Positions 44,106-53,989 of a stretch of DNA of 64,000 bases are shown one piece after another. How positions within the stretch are numbered: the first letter of the stretch is position 1; each line of letters opens with the position of its first letter. The position numbers were made by a program, and so were the translations under genes. Origin of the DNA: Lysobacterales bacterium (GTDB lineage Bacteria; Pseudomonadota; Gammaproteobacteria; Xanthomonadales; SZUA-36); NCBI GenBank assembly GCA_029859645.1, contig JAOUCS010000003.1:1-64000 (forward strand), written 5' to 3'. Below the pieces are notes generated by a model that saw only the letters and a program-made list of their open reading frames with translations, was not told where the DNA came from and made no database searches.

Positions 44106-45485
44106 ATGGTAAAAATTATTCGGAAAATTGCTGATAATGCTGGGATGCCAGGCGTCGAGACAACAATCAGGCTAATACAGGGTGCAGTTCTGTTGGGCCT
44201 GCTGAGCCACTGCCTGGCTTGGGCACAGGAATCCGGGCAAGTGCAGGAGCCGCGGTCGGAACAGGAGCCAGAGGCTATCGATCTACAGATCGGCATGACC
44301 GAGGAAGAGAAAAACAAGGTAGAGGAAGTACTCGAGGAAACGGCAGATACCGCGCGCGGCAAAGAGGCCGCCCTGAATGAGGATCCGGAAGCACAACGCC
44401 GCTCCCAACTGGAAGAAGAACCCATTTTGCGCACCTTGTGGAAAGGCATCCAGATTTACGGCAGTGTCCGCCTGCATGCGATCAACAACTTTAACGAAGA
44501 AAACAAACTGACCGAGTTCTCATTAGGTGACGGCGCCTCCCGTATTGGTATCCGCGGCGAATTGCCGCTGGGAGAGAAGTGGCGGGTGTTCGGGCGCGCT
44601 GAAAGCGGCTTTGACGTGCTCGATACGTTCACCCCAAAAGGAGGTAACGAGGAAAATCCGGAAAATGGATTAACCAAGAGGCTGCTCTATGGCGGTTTTG
44701 ATTCTGAAAACCTTACAGTGGCCTGGGGCAAGAATTGGTCGGCTTACTACAAGATTGCCGGCATGACAGATCGATTTTCCATTTTCGGCGGCAGCGCTGC
44801 CGGCGTATACAATGCCCGAACCGATGGCGGCCCGACCGGCACGGGACGTGCGGATGACGTTCTGCAGGCCCGTATTTACACCAGTGCGTTGGAGGCATTG
44901 CGCATCAAGCCATTCAACCTCAACCTGCAGTACCAGTACAACCGGCCGATCCCCTGGGTTGAAGACCGTTACTATGGCAGCGCATACGGGGCCAGCGCGT
45001 GGCTGGAGACGAAGAAGGACAGGGGCATAGGCCTGGCCGCCCAGTTTTCCAACGTGGATAACCTCGAAGATCCAAGGATCAAGGGAGCTGGAATCGACGG
45101 AAATGCACGAGCCCTGGCGATGGCTTTTCGCAGTTACGGAGATCGCTGGTACGCTGCCCTGGTGCTGGCCAGGCTCGAAAACATCATGACCACGGACACC
45201 AATCAGTATGTTGATGGGTACGGTGTGGAACTATACGCCCAGTGGCAGTTCAAGGACCGCTTTTGGCTAATCGGCGGCGGCAACTGGTTCGGTCCAGACA
45301 GCGACGACCCGGAAGCCCGGGAGTACAAGGTCCATTATTATGTGCTGGGTTTGCGCTACACCTTCGATTCATTTAACCGGATGCTGTACCTCGAATACAG
45401 GATGGACAACGGACTGCTGCACGACGGGACCCCCCGAAGAAACGAATTGACCGTGGGCTTCCGCTGGGATTTCGGCCACCGTTAG
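44106..45485 (+). CDS. Outer-membrane porin with N-terminal charged region
   Basis: 459 residues. Signal segment around 22-40 (LIQGAVLLGLLSHCLAWA). Start could be 44106 or the ATG at 44145; no strong ribosome site decides. Residues about 41-110 are strongly acidic and helical (EEEKNKVEEVLEETADTARG), as in porins tethered to the wall by a coiled coil. Then a trimeric-porin-type barrel: ILRTLWKGIQIYGSVRLHAI, SRIGIRGELPLGEKWRVFGR, alternating beta strands, and the C-terminal aromatic/charged LTVGFRWDFGHR. Gram-negative porin family; solute preference unknown. Confidence 0.85.
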   Translation: MVKIIRKIADNAGMPGVETTIRLIQGAVLLGLLSHCLAWAQESGQVQEPRSEQEPEAIDLQIGMTEEEKNKVEEVLEETADTARGKEAALNEDPEAQRRSQLEEEPILRTLWKGIQIYGSVRLHAINNFNEENKLTEFSLGDGASRIGIRGELPLGEKWRVFGRAESGFDVLDTFTPKGGNEENPENGLTKRLLYGGFDSENLTVAWGKNWSAYYKIAGMTDRFSIFGGSAAGVYNARTDGGPTGTGRADDVLQARIYTSALEALRIKPFNLNLQYQYNRPIPWVEDRYYGSAYGASAWLETKKDRGIGLAAQFSNVDNLEDPRIKGAGIDGNARALAMAFRSYGDRWYAALVLARLENIMTTDTNQYVDGYGVELYAQWQFKDRFWLIGGGNWFGPDSDDPEAREYKVHYYVLGLRYTFDSFNRMLYLEYRMDNGLLHDGTPRRNELTVGFRWDFGHR

Positions 45486-45490
45486 CTTTT

Positions 45491-46006
45491 TCAACCGGGC
45501 TCACGCCAGTCCCTGTACGCCTGGTAGGCTGGGTCACGGGTATCCTCGCCTCGAGCTTCAAGTCTTTCAACCAACCACTGAAACCACTCAAACAAAAGCT
45601 GGTGGTTCTGACTGTTTCTGGTCTCTTGCACCCAATTTTTCAATTTTCCCCAGATCAATATGGCGGCGCCGCCAACCAGGTCAGACATGGCGTCCATCGG
45701 CACGACCTGTTTGTGGATGAGAACGCCAATCGTCTCGAACTTGAAGCTGACCCTCAGCGCTGCTGAGACATACTCATCGCCCAGGGCGTTGAATTCGTCT
45801 GCAGTCAGGCCGTCATTCAACTCGGCTATCAGCCGATAGGCCTCTGTAAATTCCCGATCCTCGAACGATCTGGCTAGTTCCATGATCGCCGTGCTTCGAA
45901 CCTGTTGTCGGTGCTGTCTTAGCTGGACCAGCCCGAATACGATACCCGTTATGATCGCCAGGCCCCCGAATATCTCGACAACATTTGCTAAATCAGAAAG
46001 ATTCAT
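45491..46006 (-). CDS. DUF4760-like membrane-anchored protein
   Basis: 171 residues from the ATG at 46006; the longer frame to 46099 overlaps the downstream gene's end and adds non-conserved residues. One N-terminal hydrophobic segment (VVEIFGGLAIITGIVFGLVQL) is followed by QHRQQVRSTAIMELARSFED and a helical cytoplasmic part. The layout matches DUF4760, a family of unknown function. It begins 32 bases after the SCO-MauG stop, so may be cotranscribed with mtoX. Convergent with the porin gene. Confidence 0.65.
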   Translation of the reverse strand: MNLSDLANVVEIFGGLAIITGIVFGLVQLRQHRQQVRSTAIMELARSFEDREFTEAYRLIAELNDGLTADEFNALGDEYVSAALRVSFKFETIGVLIHKQVVPMDAMSDLVGGAAILIWGKLKNWVQETRNSQNHQLLFEWFQWLVERLEARGEDTRDPAYQAYRDWREPG

Positions 46007-46037
46007 TATCAGAAGTCTGCATGAAAGACTGTTTTCC

Positions 46038-47978
46038 CTAGTCTGATCCGGTATTCCCGACCGGCACGGTAAACGCGTCCGCCACCAACCGGTCGACATT
46101 GTCGCCGGTCAGCGCCTGCAGAAAGGACACCAGCTGGTCAGCTTCTTCCGCAGTGAGCCCCAGGGGCCTGATCAGCGGGTCACGCAGTTCGTTGTCGACC
46201 CCGCCGCGATTGTAGAAGTCGATGACCTGCTCGAGGCTCGACAGCGAGCCGTCATGCATGTATGGCGCAGTCAGCACGACGTTTCGCAGGGAGGGCGTGC
46301 GGTACTTCCAGCGATCGTCCGGGTTTTCGGTGATTTCGTACAGGCCCAGGTCGTTTGGCCGCGGCTCCGACGCGTCGGCCACGACATCGCCACGCACGGT
46401 GATGGTCTCGCCGGGTGCTATCTGCACCACGGTGCTGGCCGGCGTCTTTGACATGGATTGTTGATAGCCGATCCCGGTGTTATGCATCCGGTTGTCCGTG
46501 AAAAGAGACCAATCCTCGCCGACCAGGTGACAGGCGGAACAGCCCGCCTTGCCAGTGAACAGCCTGAAGCCGTCCTGCTGTTCACGGGTCATTGCGTCGG
46601 CTTCACTGCCGTAATACCAGCGATCGAAGGGGCTGTTGCCCGAGACCAGAACGCGCTGGTAACTGGCCAGCGCCTCGCTCACGGTTTCCATCGAGATGGG
46701 TTGGCCCGGGAAGGCCAGTTCGAATCGTGGCGGGTATCCCGGAACTGACTTTATTTGCTCGATCACCAGGCCCACCGAGGGATTCCCCATCTCGTTGTGA
46801 GCCAGCAATGGGCCCCAGATCTGCTGTTCCAGCGAATTCTCGCGGCCATCATGGAATAACCGATCGAGGTAGGCCACGTTATAGATGGTGGGTGCGTTGC
46901 GCCGCACGGTCCGGCCCTCGATGCCCACCGCTGTGGCCAGTTCATTGCTGGTGAAGCCCTGCTCCGGGATGTGGCACATGGCGCAGGAGAAGGTGTTGTT
47001 GTGAGACAGCCTGCGGTCGAAAAACAACAGCCGGCCCAGCTCGATCTTTTCGGGTGTCAGCGGGTTTTCCGCCGGGACCGGAATGGGTGGCATGCCGGTG
47101 GGCGGCTTCCAGTCTGGTGTCCACAGCAGGGCAGGGGCTCCCTTTCTCTGTTCCAGGCTCTGCGCCTTTGTCCGGTAATCACCGGAACCATATCCCGACT
47201 TTACGTCTCCTGGCCCCTGCAGCGTGTACTGGCCTTGCGATTCCATCTGCAAGGTGCGGATGTCGTTGAGCATCGTATCTGCATGCAGGTAGGACGCGCT
47301 GAATATGTTGCGGATCCGTAGCTGGCGGTCGACGATGTAGACGCGCAGGATATGGGAAATGCTCCCCGTTTCGCCTTCTTCCGACTCGGGATCGCGTACC
47401 ACGGACTGCCCATATGACTCCAGGATGGGTAGCAGATCGGATTGCCCACTCGTGGTCAGGAAATGCCAGTCGAAATCCCCGGAAATGTACGGCCGGCCAT
47501 ATCGCTGCATTACTTGGGGCGTGTCCTGTACCGGGTCGAAACTCAGGCTGATAAAACGGACGCCTTGCCCCTGGCTGGGGTCTTCCAGAAGCTGGTCCTG
47601 AAGTTTTTCCAGGACGTGGGTCGCCAATGGGCATCCGTTCGCATCAGAACAACTGCTGTAGATGAAACTCAGTACGACAACCTTGTCCCCCATCAGGGCG
47701 TGCAGTGTGGTTTCTTCGCCATTGGTGTTGAGCACACGGCCGTCACCCGCCAGACCCATTGGGGGAAGCTGGTAGCTGCCGGCTTCTGGGGGTGTGTATT
47801 CCAGCTCGTGCCAACCCGGCGCCAGTACCTGGGCCGCTGGTTGATCAGCAGCAGGTTGATCAACCCCGGCAGCACCCAGGCTGGTAGCCTGGGTGAGCAG
47901 TAATACCGACAGGAGAAGCAGGCCGAAGCGTAACGGACGCAGCCGTTGCAATAAGGCTTCCCCGGCTTCCACCATCAA
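46038..47978 (-). CDS. SCO-MauG fusion: Sco-like copper domain joined to di-haem cytochrome c peroxidase-like domain
   Basis: 646 residues. A signal peptide (about 18-38) leads to a Sco1/SenC thioredoxin-fold domain (about 60-245). Copper ligands appear as C110 and C116 in SSCSDANGCPLA, a C-x5-C rather than the usual C-x3-C, with H209 in GSISHILRVYIVD. The second half (about 300-646) is a MauG/BCCP domain with two haem sites: CAMCH at 332-336 and CSACH at 480-484, then MHDGSLSSLEQVIDFYNRGG. SCO and mauG genes are reported beside mtoX in methanethiol-oxidising bacteria; here they form one polypeptide. The start overlaps the mtoX stop by 4 bases. Confidence 0.85.
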   Translation of the reverse strand: MMVEAGEALLQRLRPLRFGLLLLSVLLLTQATSLGAAGVDQPAADQPAAQVLAPGWHELEYTPPEAGSYQLPPMGLAGDGRVLNTNGEETTLHALMGDKVVVLSFIYSSCSDANGCPLATHVLEKLQDQLLEDPSQGQGVRFISLSFDPVQDTPQVMQRYGRPYISGDFDWHFLTTSGQSDLLPILESYGQSVVRDPESEEGETGSISHILRVYIVDRQLRIRNIFSASYLHADTMLNDIRTLQMESQGQYTLQGPGDVKSGYGSGDYRTKAQSLEQRKGAPALLWTPDWKPPTGMPPIPVPAENPLTPEKIELGRLLFFDRRLSHNNTFSCAMCHIPEQGFTSNELATAVGIEGRTVRRNAPTIYNVAYLDRLFHDGRENSLEQQIWGPLLAHNEMGNPSVGLVIEQIKSVPGYPPRFELAFPGQPISMETVSEALASYQRVLVSGNSPFDRWYYGSEADAMTREQQDGFRLFTGKAGCSACHLVGEDWSLFTDNRMHNTGIGYQQSMSKTPASTVVQIAPGETITVRGDVVADASEPRPNDLGLYEITENPDDRWKYRTPSLRNVVLTAPYMHDGSLSSLEQVIDFYNRGGVDNELRDPLIRPLGLTAEEADQLVSFLQALTGDNVDRLVADAFTVPVGNTGSD

Positions 47979-49402
47979 CGACCGCCGCTGTTGGTCATAA
48001 CGTCGTTGCTGGGGATCAGGGTTGGAGGCATTGCGCTGGCCGCTATATCAGGATGGCTTTTGCCGTACAGGGAATACGCTCCGAAGCGCATCTGGTGCGG
48101 CAGACCCAGGTTTTCGGCCAGGAAGTCGATACTGAACTGGTGATTGAGTTTCTCGCCGTCCCATGTATAGGACTTGAAGTACTGCAGGTCTTCGCCTTCC
48201 GGTGCATCGACCTTATCCCAATTGGCCAGCAGCGAAGAAGTGAAATAAACACGCTTTCCGTCCCAGCTTTGCGACAGCATGTTGATCTGCGCACCGATTT
48301 TGTTCTGCTGAATCTCCACCGGGTTGAACGGATCGGAGATATCAAACAGGCGGGCCATGCCATCGTTCCAGGTATCCACCCATAACAGAGAATCGTCGGC
48401 AGAAATGGAGATGTCGACAGGCAAAGGAATCTTGGAGGCATCGCCAATGTCTGCAACCGCTTTGGCCTGCCATTCGCCGTCATCATCTTCATAGATCAGC
48501 CAGATCTTGGAAGTCAGTGCTGTTGTCGTAAAACAGTAGTCATTGAGCGGGCCCCAGGCACAACGGATCTCGAGCGGCGCGCCGGGCACATCGAGTATTT
48601 TCCGGGGTTTGCGGGTATGCAGGTCCCAGATAACAACGGTATTGCCAAACCGCTTCATCGCCTCCGCATCTCCCATCAATTTACCGAGGTTCATCATGTA
48701 ATTGTTCCAACCGGTAAACGATGATGTGATCATGACATTGCGGCGCGGCAGGGCGCGCACGTCATAGCCGTAACCGTCGGCGAGGTTGCCTGACTTGACG
48801 GCGCCACCCAGGTCCTGGTCGGTTGGCATCCAGTGGGTGGCCACGTAATCACCTGAATTGGTGTATTCGACCAGGGCGGTGCGGCCGCCGTGGTCTTTAT
48901 CATTGGAGAGTCCGGTGATCATCATTCTGCCCGGCAGGGCGTAGGTTGTGTGCGGGCCGACTACGCCGCCACTGGCCTTGACGAAATTATCGATGATTTT
49001 ATGCAGTTTTGGTTTCGCGGGATCGCTATGGACGTCGAAAATAAAAATCTTGCTGGTATCCAGGCCGCCGGCCCAGAGATAGTGGCGATCATCGGTCAGG
49101 CCGGAGTGATGCGCCTCGTTGCGGCCACCTACCGAGAGCGAATTCACGACCTTGCCGTATTTTGGAGAGGCCGGGTTCACATCGACGGTCACCAGTTTGT
49201 CCTGTTCATCACCGATGCCCTCAGCGCCCAGCGTCCAGACGTAAACGTAATCTTCCTGGCCGACGATTTTCGCCATGTAGGGTGACATGCAGGTTTCGTC
49301 AGCAAGGGCTGCTGAGGGTAGAGTTGCGATCGATGTGAGCAATAGGCTGGCGCAGAAACAGATGCTTTTTCTCAGCGATGAATGAATGGTTGTTTTGTGC
49401 AT
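47975..49402 (-). CDS. mtoX: Methanethiol oxidase MtoX / selenium-binding protein SBP56 family
   Basis: 475 residues with a signal peptide ending near ALADETC, so periplasmic, unlike cytosolic human SELENBP1. The SBP56 beta-propeller runs throughout: YMAKIVGQEDYVYVWTLG, GRNEAHHSGLTDDRHYLWAG, GGVVGPHTTYALPGRM, IRCAWGPLND, and the C-terminal LPHQMRFGAYSLYG. MtoX oxidises methanethiol to formaldehyde, H2S and H2O2 and needs copper. The coupled SCO-MauG gene supports that role. AGGAGA precedes the ATG at 49402. Divergent from the M23 GLWYDP gene. Confidence 0.88.
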   Translation of the reverse strand: MHKTTIHSSLRKSICFCASLLLTSIATLPSAALADETCMSPYMAKIVGQEDYVYVWTLGAEGIGDEQDKLVTVDVNPASPKYGKVVNSLSVGGRNEAHHSGLTDDRHYLWAGGLDTSKIFIFDVHSDPAKPKLHKIIDNFVKASGGVVGPHTTYALPGRMMITGLSNDKDHGGRTALVEYTNSGDYVATHWMPTDQDLGGAVKSGNLADGYGYDVRALPRRNVMITSSFTGWNNYMMNLGKLMGDAEAMKRFGNTVVIWDLHTRKPRKILDVPGAPLEIRCAWGPLNDYCFTTTALTSKIWLIYEDDDGEWQAKAVADIGDASKIPLPVDISISADDSLLWVDTWNDGMARLFDISDPFNPVEIQQNKIGAQINMLSQSWDGKRVYFTSSLLANWDKVDAPEGEDLQYFKSYTWDGEKLNHQFSIDFLAENLGLPHQMRFGAYSLYGKSHPDIAASAMPPTLIPSNDVMTNSGGR

Positions 49403-49458
49403 GATCGGCTCTCCTGTAAAAATGGGCTGGCTGCATTATTATTTTTCCGCCAGTTCAT

Positions 49459-49467
49459 GTTATAGCA
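49459..49467 (-). promoter_or_regulatory. Candidate extended -10 of the mtoX promoter
   Basis: Minus strand TGC-TATAAC, an extended -10 with one mismatch to TATAAT, about 55 bases before the mtoX start. No clear -35. The divergent M23 gene must be read from the same 137-base gap. Confidence 0.4.
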
Positions 49468-49539
49468 TAGGCGAACCGGCTAATAATTCCGTATTAATCG
49501 ATGCTGATGGACAGGCAGGAAAACGAAAGAGGGATCCGG

Positions 49540-51474
49540 ATGAGAAATAAGTTCCTACGTGCAGTGGCCATGATCGTTTTGCTGGCATCATCCGGCCAGG
49601 CTCTGGCGGAGTCCGGGGCGAAGTGGCTCAATGGTGGTAAACCTGTTCAGGCCCGGGTATTCAAACCTGCAAAGGATCGCAATCATGAGCCCATTATTAC
49701 TCAGCGCTCAGAACTGCAACGCCTCGCTCAACGCGACCACCAGGGCAAGCCCCAGGCATCGACCGCGGGCTTGCAGATTCCTCTTCGAAGAGGGCTGTCC
49801 AACACTTATCCGGGGTTAATTACGATCGCCGCATTCGTCGACCATGACGAAGTGAATCCGGACAGTCTGCTCGACTGGAACTGTGGTCAGCGGACTTATG
49901 ATGGCGAAGATTTCGGCCACAACGGCACGGACTTCAACGGTGTTCTCTATCCATGGCGCACCATGGCCAATGACGGCATGATCGTGACCGTTGCGGCCGA
50001 TGGCGAAATCATCGACCGGAATGATGGTGAATTTGATCAGAACTGTGCATTCGATCCACAGGCTGAGTCGAACTTTGTCGTCCTGAAACATACCGACGGC
50101 AAGATCACGATCTATGCGCACCTGAAGAAGGGTACGGTTACGCCCCGCAAAGTGGGCGACCAGGTAGAGCAGGGTGATTATCTCGGCGTAATGGGCAGCT
50201 CCGGCCAGTCAACCGGACCTCACCTTCACCTGGGAGTGCAGGATCTGTCCAATAATCTGTTCGATCCCTACGCGGGTACCTGCAACGAGTTGAATGCCGA
50301 AAGCCTGTGGGAAGACCAGGAAGACTACAAGGAACAGACAATCCTGGCGGCGGAAACACACAGCGCAGCCCCGCAATATCCCGATTGCCCGCAGCAGGAG
50401 CAACCCAACCTGAATGATGTTTTCGCGGCGGGCGATACCATCTTTGCCTCGGCTTCCGTGCGCGATTTTGATAATACGGATGAATTCGGGGTCGAGGTTC
50501 TCGATCCGTCCGGACAAGTGATACTTGCCACGACATACTCGGACCCGTCAATAGGACAATTTGCCGGAATCCAGATTTACTGGACGTTCCAATTGCCTCA
50601 GCCCGCCATTGATGGAGAATACACCTGGCGAATCAAGTATGCAGGCAACATCCTGGACCACGCGTTTTACATCGGCGCCGGACCCGATCCCGCGCCGGAC
50701 GCGGTTCCGGCCAATAATGCCTTTACCGGTCTCTGGTACGATCCGGCTCTGGATGGCGAAGGTTTCAACATCGTTACCACCGCGGGCGGCACGATTGTCT
50801 ATTTTTATGGCAGCGACGACCGGGGCAACCGGTTCTGGTTGATTTCGGACCTGATTCCGGGCGAGATCAAAAGCGGTGTGCCCATCACGGTTTCGATGTA
50901 CGAATCAACCGGCGGCATTTTTCCAAACCCGGTCCCCAGTGCCCGAGGCCTCTCACGGTGGGGCACGCTGAGCCTGCTGTTCAGCGCCTGCGACGCGGGC
51001 CAGTCTACCCTGACGGGCGTTGACGGCAACAAGAATTCGCAGATCATCAAACTGGCAGGAGTCGCAGGTGCGACCTGTGTCAGCGGAAGCGTGCCGGCCG
51101 ATTCCGCCTGGGCCGGGCTCTGGTACGACCCCACAAAAGACGGTGAGGGTTACAACCTGATCATTTCGCCGATCGGCCGGATACTCTATTTCTACGGTTT
51201 CAAAAACAGTGGTCTGAGGCTTTGGCTGGTCAGTGCATTGATGGCTGCGCCGTTTGAAATCGGTCAAGCCGTGACGGTCGACCTGTTTGAATCAACCACG
51301 GGTACATTCGATGCACCGCAACCCAGCGATGAAGCGCTGGTGCAATGGGGTACCGCTGAAATTACAGTGATCGACTGCAATACCGTCACAATCCTGCTCA
51401 GGGGGTCGGACGGTAACAAGGCCAGCGACAATGTGAGGCTGGCCGGAATCATCGGCGCGGACTGTACGTTGTAA
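49540..51474 (+). CDS. Secreted M23 metallopeptidase with two C-terminal GLWYDP repeats
   Basis: 644 residues from the ATG at 49540, preceded by AGAGGG; signal cleavage likely after QALA. The M23 domain is complete: FGHNGTDFNG (H127, D131), IYAHLKKG (H194), and GPHLHLGVQ (H228, H230). A beta-rich linker follows, then two repeats of about 115 residues, the first starting AFTGLWYDPALDGEGFNI and the second AWAGLWYDPTKDGEGYNL. Each has a late SxxDGNK segment (GVDGNKNSQ / GSDGNKASD) and a terminal LAGxxGAxC. The repeats recall uncharacterised modules of secreted proteins in related bacteria. It probably cuts peptidoglycan or peptides outside the cell. Ends 3 bases from the convergent amidohydrolase. 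Confidence 0.88.
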   Translation: MRNKFLRAVAMIVLLASSGQALAESGAKWLNGGKPVQARVFKPAKDRNHEPIITQRSELQRLAQRDHQGKPQASTAGLQIPLRRGLSNTYPGLITIAAFVDHDEVNPDSLLDWNCGQRTYDGEDFGHNGTDFNGVLYPWRTMANDGMIVTVAADGEIIDRNDGEFDQNCAFDPQAESNFVVLKHTDGKITIYAHLKKGTVTPRKVGDQVEQGDYLGVMGSSGQSTGPHLHLGVQDLSNNLFDPYAGTCNELNAESLWEDQEDYKEQTILAAETHSAAPQYPDCPQQEQPNLNDVFAAGDTIFASASVRDFDNTDEFGVEVLDPSGQVILATTYSDPSIGQFAGIQIYWTFQLPQPAIDGEYTWRIKYAGNILDHAFYIGAGPDPAPDAVPANNAFTGLWYDPALDGEGFNIVTTAGGTIVYFYGSDDRGNRFWLISDLIPGEIKSGVPITVSMYESTGGIFPNPVPSARGLSRWGTLSLLFSACDAGQSTLTGVDGNKNSQIIKLAGVAGATCVSGSVPADSAWAGLWYDPTKDGEGYNLIISPIGRILYFYGFKNSGLRLWLVSALMAAPFEIGQAVTVDLFESTTGTFDAPQPSDEALVQWGTAEITVIDCNTVTILLRGSDGNKASDNVRLAGIIGADCTL

Positions 51475-51477
51475 GGC

Positions 51478-52752
51478 TTACGGTTGCTTGTAGACCTTGC
51501 CGTCTTTCATGACGAAGGATATATCGCTCAACAGCGAGATGTCTTCCAGCGGATTACCGTTTACTGCGACGATATCGGCGAATTTGCCCTTACTGATACT
51601 TCCCAGCTGGTCCTCCATGCCGATCAGCCTGGCGGCCGTCATGGTGGAAGACTGGATCGCTTCCATTTCAGGCATGCCGCCTTCGACCATGTAGACGAAT
51701 TCGAGCGCATTGGTGCCGTGTGGTGAGACGCCCGCATCGGTGCCAAAGGCGATCGTGACGCCCCTGCCATAAGCCATTTTGAACGTTTCGTCGATCTGGG
51801 GTCCGACACTGGCGGCCTTGGGGCGCACCACGGCGGGAAAATAGTCGTCTTCTTCGGCTTTCTCGGCGACGAACCTGCCGGCCGATATGGTCGGCACGTA
51901 GTAGGTGCCGCGCTCTTTCATCAGCTTGATCACTTCATCATCCATGAAGGTGCCATGTTCGATCGATGTGACGCCGGCCGATACGGCGCGCTTCATGCCC
52001 TCGGTGCCGTGGGCATGGGCCGCGACCGTCATGCCGTAATCGTTTGCAGCCTGCACCACGGCGTCCAGTTCGTCGGTCATGAACTGGGGGTTCTGACCGC
52101 TTTTGGCCAGGCTCAGCACGCCGCCGGTGGCGGTAATCTTGATCATATCGGCGCCGTCCTTGTAACGCTGGCGCACGGCCTGGCGGGCATCATCAGCGTT
52201 GTTCACCACGCCATCGAGAGGCCCGGGATCTCCCATCAGATCTTTGCGGAAACCGTTGGTCGGGTCGCCGTGGCCGCCGGTGGTCGCAATGGTCTTGGCC
52301 GCCGTGAATATCCTTGGCCCGGTGGCAACTCCGCTGCTTATCGCATCGCGCAGGCTAACCGTTACATTGTATGAATCGCCGAGGTTACGCACCGTGGTGA
52401 ATCCCGCCTGCAGCGTGATATTGGCGTAGTGGTTCGCGAGCAATGCGGCGTCCGCCGCGTTGTTTTGAAACCGCTTGATATAACCGTTACGCGACATCTG
52501 GCCGCTGAGGTGAACGTGCATGTCCATCAAGCCGGGCAAACAGGTGTCCAGCTGTATCCTGTTGGAGTCATCAGGTGCATCGACGCCTGTTCCCACCGCG
52601 GCAATACGGTTGTCTTCCACCAGGATCTGCTGGTTTTCCAGTAAGCGCCCACGCTCCACGTCGACCAGGCGAGCGCACTCGAGCACGGTGATTTCGGCCT
52701 CGGCCAGGGAACATGCAGACAACAGGAACAGCGGTATAAACAAACGTTTCAT
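51478..52752 (-). CDS. Exported amidohydrolase (imidazolonepropionase/Xaa-Pro dipeptidase-like)
   Basis: 424 residues; signal peptide [18 protein letters not shown] (with a possible lipobox LLSAC). Amidohydrolase metal motifs: [13 protein letters not shown] (HxH), the likely carboxylated Lys in [30 protein letters not shown], and [13 protein letters not shown]. This pattern is shared by metal-dependent amidohydrolases near imidazolonepropionase and Xaa-Pro/Xaa-Arg dipeptidases, many of them periplasmic. Last gene of the DUF6776-erpA-...-DUF819 run, 16 bases after DUF819. Confidence 0.87.
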   Translation of the reverse strand: MKRLFIPLFLLSACSLAEAEITVLECARLVDVERGRLLENQQILVEDNRIAAVGTGVDAPDDSNRIQLDTCLPGLMDMHVHLSGQMSRNGYIKRFQNNAADAALLANHYANITLQAGFTTVRNLGDSYNVTVSLRDAISSGVATGPRIFTAAKTIATTGGHGDPTNGFRKDLMGDPGPLDGVVNNADDARQAVRQRYKDGADMIKITATGGVLSLAKSGQNPQFMTDELDAVVQAANDYGMTVAAHAHGTEGMKRAVSAGVTSIEHGTFMDDEVIKLMKERGTYYVPTISAGRFVAEKAEEDDYFPAVVRPKAASVGPQIDETFKMAYGRGVTIAFGTDAGVSPHGTNALEFVYMVEGGMPEMEAIQSSTMTAARLIGMEDQLGSISKGKFADIVAVNGNPLEDISLLSDISFVMKDGKVYKQP

Positions 52753-52768
52753 TCAGAACTCCAGAAAT

Positions 52769-53989
52769 TCAGCTGACGAGTAATTGGCCCAGACGGCCGG
52801 TGAGGATAGCAAGATAGTTGCCCAGGGCATAGCCGATCATGGCCATCAATATTGAGGCCGGCACCAGTGATTCACGGTGGTGAGCGGCCACAATCGGCGC
52901 CGATGCGGCGCCGCCGATATTGGCGGCTGACGCAATGGCGAGGGTATGCACGTCCACCCGGAACAGCCAGGCCCCGGCCAGGATAAAAATTCCGTGAATG
53001 GTGATCCAGACATAAGCCATCAACACAAAAGCACCCATGGTTTCCAGGCTGGCGTTGCTGAGATCCATGGTGGCGCCGATTCTTGCCACGTAGACATAGA
53101 TGATCGCCATGGCGATCGGATGCGCGGCCGGCAGTTTCCTGGCGGGCGTTGCCGACGCCACCAGGGCCAGCGTGGTCACCAGCAGGATTAACCAGGTGCT
53201 GGCGCTGATCACGGTGGCACCGCCAATCACCACTGGCGGCAGGACTTGCGATAACTCCAGGGAAATCCAGGTGAAGCTCAAAGCGATCAGGGCCAGGTAC
53301 AGCAGGTGAATCATGTTCGGCGCCTGCTCAGTGTTCTGGTGCGCCGCAGCTGCCTGGTCCATCAGCTCCAGGCGGTCAGCCGGAACCCGCATCCAGCGAT
53401 TGAACTTTTCGGCAAAGGCTCTCGATCCCAGCAGCAGGGGCAGCCAGATCAGGTAAACCATCTGGTCCGCGGCTGCTGCCATGGTCATATCCTGGCCGCT
53501 GCCATCCAGTGCCGCATGCGCGGCCGTCATGTTACCGGTGCCGCCAATCCAGCTGCCTGCCAGGGTACCGAAGGCTTTCCAGCTGTCTTGCGGCAGAGGG
53601 AACTTCAGCGGGAAGCCCTCGGGCGTAACGATGGCCTGCCCCAGTGCATAGGCCAGGAAGCCGCCCAGCACCACGCCCACCGTGCCAATCAGCATGACAA
53701 ACACCCCTTTGCCCATGATACGAATCGCACCGACCACATCGACTTTGATCAGCATCAGGCAGATGAATATGGGCAGGCCGTATTGCCGCAGGAAATCATA
53801 GGCGGCCGATTGGTAGGGAATCAGGCCAGTGTTGGACAGCACCACGGGAGTGGCATAAATGAAGATCAGGGGTGGCAAGTAATCAAATATTTTCCAGTGG
53901 GTCTTTTTTTCCAGCCAGAACCAAAAGCTGACTACCGCGACCAGCACGGCCATGACGCCAACGGGGGAATCAATCAGTGTGTTATCCAT
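52769..53989 (-). CDS. DUF819 family membrane protein
   Basis: 406 residues with about ten to eleven hydrophobic segments. The family features are AFGTLAGSWIGGTGNMTAAH in the first half and ASAANIGGAASAPIVAAHHR in the second, the paired glycine-rich loops of a two-fold repeat as in many ion/anion transporters. YjcL belongs to this family. Function unknown; a periplasmic-to-cytoplasmic carrier is plausible. Start overlaps the BtuF-like gene by 8 bases. Confidence 0.85.
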   Translation of the reverse strand: MDNTLIDSPVGVMAVLVAVVSFWFWLEKKTHWKIFDYLPPLIFIYATPVVLSNTGLIPYQSAAYDFLRQYGLPIFICLMLIKVDVVGAIRIMGKGVFVMLIGTVGVVLGGFLAYALGQAIVTPEGFPLKFPLPQDSWKAFGTLAGSWIGGTGNMTAAHAALDGSGQDMTMAAAADQMVYLIWLPLLLGSRAFAEKFNRWMRVPADRLELMDQAAAAHQNTEQAPNMIHLLYLALIALSFTWISLELSQVLPPVVIGGATVISASTWLILLVTTLALVASATPARKLPAAHPIAMAIIYVYVARIGATMDLSNASLETMGAFVLMAYVWITIHGIFILAGAWLFRVDVHTLAIASAANIGGAASAPIVAAHHRESLVPASILMAMIGYALGNYLAILTGRLGQLLVS

